Positions 58,719-64,000 of a stretch of 64,000 nt of DNA are shown here, piece by piece. Positions within the stretch are counted from its first letter, which is position 1. Each line of letters starts with the position of its first letter. The translations under genes were made by a program, and so were the position numbers. The DNA comes from Hippopus hippopus (taxonomy: Eukaryota; Mollusca; Bivalvia; Cardiida; Cardiidae), in contig OX328099.1 of assembly GCA_946811185.2 (NCBI GenBank), positions 18,503,859 to 18,567,858 on the forward strand. The letters are read 5' to 3'. Below the pieces are notes generated by a model. It worked only from the letters and a program-made list of their open reading frames with translations. It was not told the origin of the DNA and ran no database searches.

Positions 58719-59120
58719 GACAGGACTACATGCCCAAACAAAGAAACGCACTGGTCACCTACCCACATGTTTGCCGGCAATACGTGAGCGTCAAGTTGTA
58801 TATCAAATATACAAAAGGGTTTGTGCTGCTGGTACACTGGGTAAAGTTTTTCCAGAATTCACAACTCGACGACGGAGAGAGGTCTGAGCATGCTAGAAAA
58901 TAAACAACATAGAGATGGTGGCTGAGATACATTTTGAAATAGAATCACATAAAAATTACTGTGAAAGTCTGTTCTACATTCCGACACCATCTTCTTGGAG
59001 AAGGTGTCAAATTCATTTATTTCAACGCTGAATATTTAATCATAAAAAAAAAAAACGGGAGAAACGGGTTCTTCTGCGCACGATGTTTGTGCACCTTCTT
59101 ACATTTAATTAAGTTGCTGT
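58719..59120. other. Spacer, nothing recognised
   Basis: No feature seen. Confidence 0.35.
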
Positions 59121-59137
59121 TCATATATGCAAAAGTG

Positions 59138-59215
59138 AGAAGCGGACGTTGTGTATCAAAGATAAGGCTGCACGTATGTGCAGCTTGATAATGGAACACA
59201 ATGTACGCAAAAAGG
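59138..59215. mobile_element. Family A fragment
   Basis: GAAGCGGACGTTGTGTATCA, AAGGCTGCACGTATGTGCAG and CACAATGTACGCAAAAAGGC. Confidence 0.55.
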
Positions 59216-59301
59216 CACGTTTTTTTTTCCAATTTATGTAACAGTAAAGTTTTTGTACTACCTATCATTTTCCTTAGTGACGTGTGCTAAAGTTCAAGTG
59301 T

Positions 59302-59523
59302 TAATCCTTATTCTGCTAAATAAATTAAATGAAACTTTCAAGCCGACAGTACAAACCCGATTGATGATATTTAAAATTTATTTTTTGGCGAAATATAACT
59401 CCTTATCGGACAGTGTAGATCCAAGATCAGACTGCACGTTCTGTGCAGTCTGATCTTGATCTACGCTGTCCGCAAAAGGTCAGCGAGTCGCACTTAGTCG
59501 CACTTAGCAAGACTAAGGGTTAA
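59302..59523 (+). mobile_element. Family A MITE, full length, TTAA-flanked
   Basis: TTAATCCTTATTCTGCTAAA, ATGAAACTTTCAAGCCGACA, perfect core, ACGCTGTCCGCAAAAGGTCA, CACTTAGCAAGACTAAGGGT then TAA. GTCGCACTTA is duplicated near the right end. Confidence 0.9.
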
Positions 59524-59689
59524 AGAAAGTCCAGTGTCAAGATTTTAGCTTGGCCCTTCCCTACCAGTTTATATGAAATAAGCCACATTTCGTTTATACC
59601 TTTGTCTTAGTTTTTCTAAATGTTACAACAAAAAGTTAAGAAAATTTACTCTTCACAAACAATCTCGACTTCTAAGAAGTTGTTAACCA

Positions 59690-59800
59690 TCTCAGCGCCA
59701 CGAGAAAAAAACGGGGGCTTTGTGGACAGCAAAGATCAAAATCAGACTGCACAGAATGTGCAGTCTGATCTTGGATCTATACCATCTGCTTGCATATTCA
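59690..59800 (-). mobile_element. Family A MITE, core
   Basis: TCTCAGCGCCACGAGAAAAA, GTGGACAGCAAAGATCAAAA, CAGACTGCACAGAATGTGCA and GGATCTATACCATCTGCTTG. Confidence 0.7.
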
Positions 59801-60462
59801 TACCTATAAGATAAAAACCTTTCCGAGTTAGTGTATTTTTCACACGTCTAAAGATGTCTAGTTTATCTATCTGAAGCTAAAAGAATTGAAGAATTTAGGG
59901 AAGAAGGGAGATAACCACAAGGATACCATACAAAGTTACAAACCGAGTACAGAAGATCCTGTCAGTTTTACAAAGGCCAATTAGACATCATGAGCTGCGT
60001 TAAAGTTGTCGTATGCAAACGCTTTCAATTTGGTCTAATATTGAAAAGTGTAAACTTAATGCCTAAAGAAGTCAGACGAGATTTTTTCCGTGAAATCCCA
60101 GTTTTGGACAAGACAGGGAATAAATTTCAAGATCTCTGTAATCGGTTAGGACAGCCCTGAAAGAAAAGAATACCAGTAGCATTATAGTAACATGTAGATT
60201 AAACGTTAAAGTGTATAAATACATATCGAGTAAAAACAGTGGAAGAAAAGAGCCAACACTACGAGTATTTCTGCATATTAGGCGTATGTATGCATACATG
60301 TAGGTACCCAAAATTTTGCAGAAGCGTGCAGTTTCTGCATGTAAAATATAGCCTCTTTTTCTAAACGAAAGGTCTCCTCTCTGATAAACCCACTGTTTTC
60401 AACACTTGCATTGTTGTATGCAACCTTATCTGTCGAACTGTCAAATCGAATATACACGTACT
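59801..60462. other. Spacer with a family B scrap
   Basis: TCGTATGCAAACGCTTTCAA then TTTGGTC near 60010 matches family B. Otherwise nothing recognised in about 660 bases. Confidence 0.35.
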
Positions 60463-60464
60463 TT

Positions 60465-60645
60465 AACCCTTGCAGCGCTCCAGACCAGAACAGAAACTTT
60501 TTCGGACGGCATAGACCAAGAACGTTTAGACTGATCTTTGATCTATATCGTCCGCTTGTATAGTTAGGCTCATAATGATAAAAGCTTTTCTTCGTTTCAC
60601 CCGTCAATAGAAGTCGAATTAGTATATTTGGCCCTGAAACAGTTA
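60465..60645 (-). mobile_element. Family A MITE, degenerate
   Basis: TTAACCCTTGCAGCGCTCCA, CGGACGGCATAGACCAAGAA, GACTGATCTTTGATCTATAT, CGTCCGCTTGTATAG and TGGCCCTGAAACAGTTAA. Confidence 0.65.
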
Positions 60646-60918
60646 AAAGTTGTGTGTGTCCGTGTTGCTATCGTCCCCTGGCGCTTCAAGTATATTATCC
60701 GTTTACCGTGGAAAACATGTCATCGATGTAACATATTTTCCATCAATGTTTTCTAAACTTATCCTAGGCTTCGACATGTATGGAAAATTCTACATGACAT
60801 TTGGAGTAAGGTTAATATAGAAAAACCGTTTTCAGTCTCCAACCCTATTAAGTAAGTCACCTGCATTAAAGATATATTGAGTTCCCATACAAGGCAATTA
60901 TGTGAAAATATACCTGTA
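60646..60918. other. Spacer, nothing recognised
   Basis: No feature seen. Confidence 0.3.
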
Positions 60919-61147
60919 TTAACCCTTTACCAAACAATCCCTGGTTTTTACGACCCAGAGGAAGAAGCCTTCTGAAAACATTGTGGGAAAAGGAGAAAAT
61001 GCTGGTAACCAGCATTTTATCCTTTTCCCACAATGTTTTCTACTCTTCTAAAGTCAAGTTTCAATTTTTCAATCAGGTTTATTTTGTCGTGTGCATATGC
61101 TTTCAACTTGGACAAGTCTAAAATTTTGTCGTTAGGTAAGGAGTTAA
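60919..61147 (-). mobile_element. Family B MITE, complete, TTAA-flanked
   Basis: TTAACCCTTTACCAAACAAT and CGTTAGGTAAGGAGTTAA ends; hairpin around 60975-61035. Very close in sequence to the copy at 3100-3331, including AAGTCAAGTTTCAATTTTT. Confidence 0.9.
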
Positions 61148-61524
61148 GCAAATAACCCTTCCAGGAAAGTGAACACAAAGTAACCCGTAAGTTCTTACTG
61201 AATACAAGTTGGAATTGATACTGTTTAACTTTGATCAGAAGCTCTATAAGGTTCTATACTTTAGGAGACAGATAAGCATACATACAGTTTATATCGGTGT
61301 TGTTCTGTAATAAATTCTACAAGGTGTTGGGTTATAGAGACGGTTTATAGTTTAGCATGAGGTAAGGTAAACTGGATTTCAGTCTCCGTTGAAGTTACCG
61401 TAAAATCTCGATACTGATATGTCGAACAAGAAAGGGAGGCAAGATATTAGCTCGGACTATCGATTAAGATGATTTTTAGAGAAAAAAAATCACCAGAGCT
61501 TCTATACGTACTTATATGTTTAGC
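61148..61524. other. Spacer, nothing recognised
   Basis: No feature seen. Confidence 0.3.
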
Positions 61525-61525
61525 A

Positions 61526-61690
61526 GTTTACCAAACAATCCGGTGTTAAAACAACCCTAATGAGGGATTTTGAAAAGAAAAAGAAAAAAAAAAAATGTTG
61601 GAAAAGGTGAAAATGCTGGCTATCAGCATTTTGAGCTTTTCCCACACTGTTTTCTACCTGTCGAAGACAACCCCCTTTATTTGTGTTACA
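61526..61690 (-). mobile_element. Family B MITE, partial
   Basis: GTTTACCAAACAATCCGGTG, GTTGGAAAAGGTGAAAATGC / CAGCATTTTGAGCTTTTCCC hairpin, then TCGAAGACAACCCCCTTTAT. Right part lost. Confidence 0.7.
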
Positions 61691-61894
61691 TAAACTTCTG
61701 CAGGTAAAAAATAACAAGATAATTACTTGTGTTTGAATGGTCGAGATTTTACGGTGATTAGAAAATTCGTACAGGATCATCTGTTCTGGCATTCTACATA
61801 AAGCTATGTGTATGTACAGTAATGTGATATATTTTGACATAAATGTATTGAAAACAGCAGCATATGGGAAGAGGGGGAAACATTTAAACAAATA

Positions 61895-61975
61895 AAATCA
61901 TATGGAAACCATTGTGGGGAAAAAGGCAATTGCTCGTCAGAAGTAACTGCTTCCTTTCCTGTTTTTTTTTAAAGG
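61895..61975. repeat. Family B-like hairpin
   Basis: AAACCATTGTGGGGAAAAAG, GCAATTGCTCGTCAGAAGTA and CTGCTTCCTTTCCTG. Confidence 0.4.
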
Positions 61976-62139
61976 CATCGCCTTGCACTGATTTACAAAC
62001 ATTACATGTTATCGTTTGTGCATTAATGATTGAGAAGAAGGGGTCCATTTTGGTACCATTAGTAGGTATTTGGTGTGAATTTTGAAGTCGTGCCACAAAT
62101 TCCACTGTTTATGTTCTTGATTATCAGATAGTAAATACA

Positions 62140-62450
62140 ATGGAAATGACTGATTTTGCTCTGAAAGACGATCAAGACCCCAGAGCCATACTTCTCTCTC
62201 GGAGATCTTGTTCTAAAGTGAGTCTTCGCTTACGTGGAGGGTTTACTCTAAATGCCCACTTCTTTAGGAGTAGGGTTGGGAGAAAGGATCATTACCTGGA
62301 AACATGTAGGTCTGGAGCTAACTTCTGCAAGAGTCAATCAGAGGGCATGACTTCAAGGAGAGAGTCTCACTCTAAAGCAAAAGCCTCGGGGGTTAAGTCT
62401 CACCCTAGAGCAAGACTTGGGGGAGGGGGAGAGGGTATGACTTAAAGGAA
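62140..62450 (+). other. Open frame with internal repeats, probably not a gene
   Basis: A 101-codon frame that is Arg/Ser/Gly-rich. The DNA contains degenerate repeated pieces (AGTCTCACTCTAAAGCAAAA / AGTCTCACCCTAGAGCAAGA; GGCATGACTTCAAGGA / GGTATGACTTAAAGGA), so its open state may reflect a minisatellite rather than selection. No domain recognised. Confidence 0.3.
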
Positions 62451-62825
62451 GACCACAGGGGTAAAGTTACCTACATGTGTATGCAATAAAACATCTAATT
62501 TCGACAAAAAAATCATATAGCTACTTTTAAAAGTCTTCTGCTGCAAACTTAGTTCAGGGGTTAACAAGATAGATGTGCTACCATATATATGTATAGATAA
62601 AAACAGCATAATCACATAAAAGCTCAATATCTGTAGAGTGCCATTTTTAATGATCCCGGCGAGAAAGTAAAAAGGTTAAACGTTAATAATATTACCTGAC
62701 AGGTTCACTAAAACAATACATGAAACAAAACACAAGACTTAGTAACAAAATATATTAAATATACGTCTCGAGAAATGTGTATATCTATGAATAAATACTC
62801 ACAAAACAGAAACTAGAACAAAATA
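62451..62825. other. Spacer, nothing recognised
   Basis: No feature seen. Confidence 0.3.
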
Positions 62826-62827
62826 TT

Positions 62828-63032
62828 TACCCTTTGCTGACCCAAAACAGTCTTTGAAAACATTGTGAGAAAAGGACAAAATGCTGACAACCAGCATTTT
62901 TTCATTTTTTTCACTATGTAATTTAACCTGTCAACGACAAATTCAATCAATTGAGCGGTGTTTAAACGGTCGTCTCCAAGTTCTTTCAATATGGAAGAGT
63001 CTAAAGTTTTGCTGTTGGGTAAGGGGTTAAAG
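62828..63032 (-). mobile_element. Family B MITE
   Basis: TTACCCTTTGCTGACCCAAA, hairpin GAGAAAAGGACAAAATGCTG / CAGCATTTTTTCATTTTTTT, CGTCTCCAAGTTCTTTCAAT and GGGTAAGGGGTTAA. Confidence 0.8.
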
Positions 63033-63087
63033 TACTGAACCACTTATTGCCTTGTCAAAGGTCAAGGACATAACAACATCCAGTTAC

Positions 63088-64000
63088 AAATGATTCAATA
63101 ACCAACAAATTGTTTATTCTGAAATAATTCAAAAGCCAAGACATCTTTTTTCTGATAAGATTCAATAGCCATAAAACCGTTTATTCTGAAATGATTCAAT
63201 TGCGAACAAATCATTTATTCTGAAATGATTCGATAGCCAAAAATAGTTTATTCTGGAATGGTTCAATTGCTAAAAAATCATCTATTCTGAAATGGATCAA
63301 TAGCCAACAAATCATTATTTCTAAAATGATTCCATAATCAAAAATCGTTTATTCTGAAATAATTCAATAACCAAAAATCGTTTATTCTAAAATGATTCAA
63401 TTGCGAACAAATCATTTAGTCTGAAATGATTCAATTACGAACAAATCATTTATTCTGAAATGGTTCAACAGCCACAAATCGTTTATTCTGAAATGATTAA
63501 CTTGCGAACAAACCATTTAGTCTGAAATGGTTCAATAGCCAACAAACCATTTATTCTGAAATGGTTCAATAGCCAAAAATCGTTTTTTTCCGAAATGATT
63601 CAATTGCGAACAAATAATTAATTCTGAAATAGTTCAATTGCAAACAAATCATTAATTCTGAAATGATTCAGTAACCAATAAATCGTTTCTTATAAAACGA
63701 TTCGATTGCGAACAAATCATTTATTCCAAAATGGTTTTAAAGCCAAATTCGTTTCTTGTGAAATGATTCTATTGCTAACAAATCATTTATTCTGAAATGA
63801 TTTGATAGCCAAAAATAGTTTATTCTGGAATGGTTCAGTTGCTAACAAATTATTTATTCTGAAATGGTTCAATAGCAAAAAGGTCATTATTTTCTAAATT
63901 AATCCGATAGTCAAAAATCGTTTATTCTGATATGGGTCAATAACCAAAAATCGTTTACCTGAAATGATTCAATTGCCAACAAATCATTTATTCTGTAATG
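63088..64000. repeat. 34-bp satellite array, open at right edge
   Basis: About 27 head-to-tail units of 33-35 bases, each built on TTTATTCTGAAATGATTCAA. Two unit types recur: one continuing TAGCCAAAAATCGT and one continuing TTGCGAACAAATCAT. The array continues past the window. Confidence 0.95.

Noticed and set aside
63088..64000. CRISPR-like array
   Set aside because: Units are contiguous 34-mers without unique spacers, in a eukaryotic setting; it is a satellite.

Overview
This window looks like animal nuclear DNA, most likely from a bivalve mollusc. It is A+T-rich, has no operons, carries an intronless metazoan XK-related membrane protein gene, and is packed with short non-autonomous DNA transposons, tRNA-derived SINEs and microsatellites of the kind seen in clam-like genomes. 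The taxon is an inference from style, not from a diagnostic gene.

Only two convincing protein genes are present. (1) At 8532-10040, inside a complete 2.9-kb Mutator-like (MULE) transposon at 7928-10813, is an uninterrupted transposase with a FLYWCH zinc finger and a MULE DDE domain. The element has 111-bp terminal inverted repeats built from six copies of a GGACGTTTTGGCCA module and a perfect 9-bp target duplication (GGCTAATAC). (2) At 27555-30221 is an 888-residue XK-related (XKR) protein: about 310 residues of multi-pass membrane domain followed by an unusually long, disordered Ser/His/Arg-rich tail. Just after the membrane domain is a DGPD-G motif fitting an effector-caspase site, and the protein ends in ESIV, a class I PDZ ligand. 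By family knowledge it is a candidate phospholipid scramblase or relative.

The rest is almost wholly repeats. Family A has a core palindrome GATCAGACTGCAC/GTGCAGTCTGATC and more than 40 full or partial copies. Family B has a core palindrome GGAGAAAATGCTGGT/ACCAGCATTTTCTCC and about 30 copies. Both end in CCCTT-like termini flanked by TTAA, as in piggyBac-type MITEs. Family C (ends TGAGCCATGCTCTG) and family D (ends TATATGGCC) share a central palindrome CAGCCTGCGCAGTCCGCGCA. Family E (about 180 bp, core CTGATTGGCTAAAC) and family F (about 380 bp, ends in GCTGCCAAAAGTAAAC) are further foldback MITEs. There are at least four tRNA-derived SINE types, a 915-bp long-TIR element with a perfect 8-bp target duplication (32762-33676), two long palindromes (47851-48008 and 56215-56369), a terminal-repeat element full of ACTACG motifs (41270-41995), and a 34-bp satellite running off the right edge (63088-64000).

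Layout: 1-7900 repeats and unique spacer; 7919-10822 MULE; 10823-26600 dense MITE and SINE mosaic; 26600-30221 XKR upstream region and gene; 30222-63087 MITE and SINE mosaic with several nested insertions; 63088-64000 satellite. Orientation labels for MITE families are arbitrary. MITE boundaries are by eye and usually good to about 10-20 bases.
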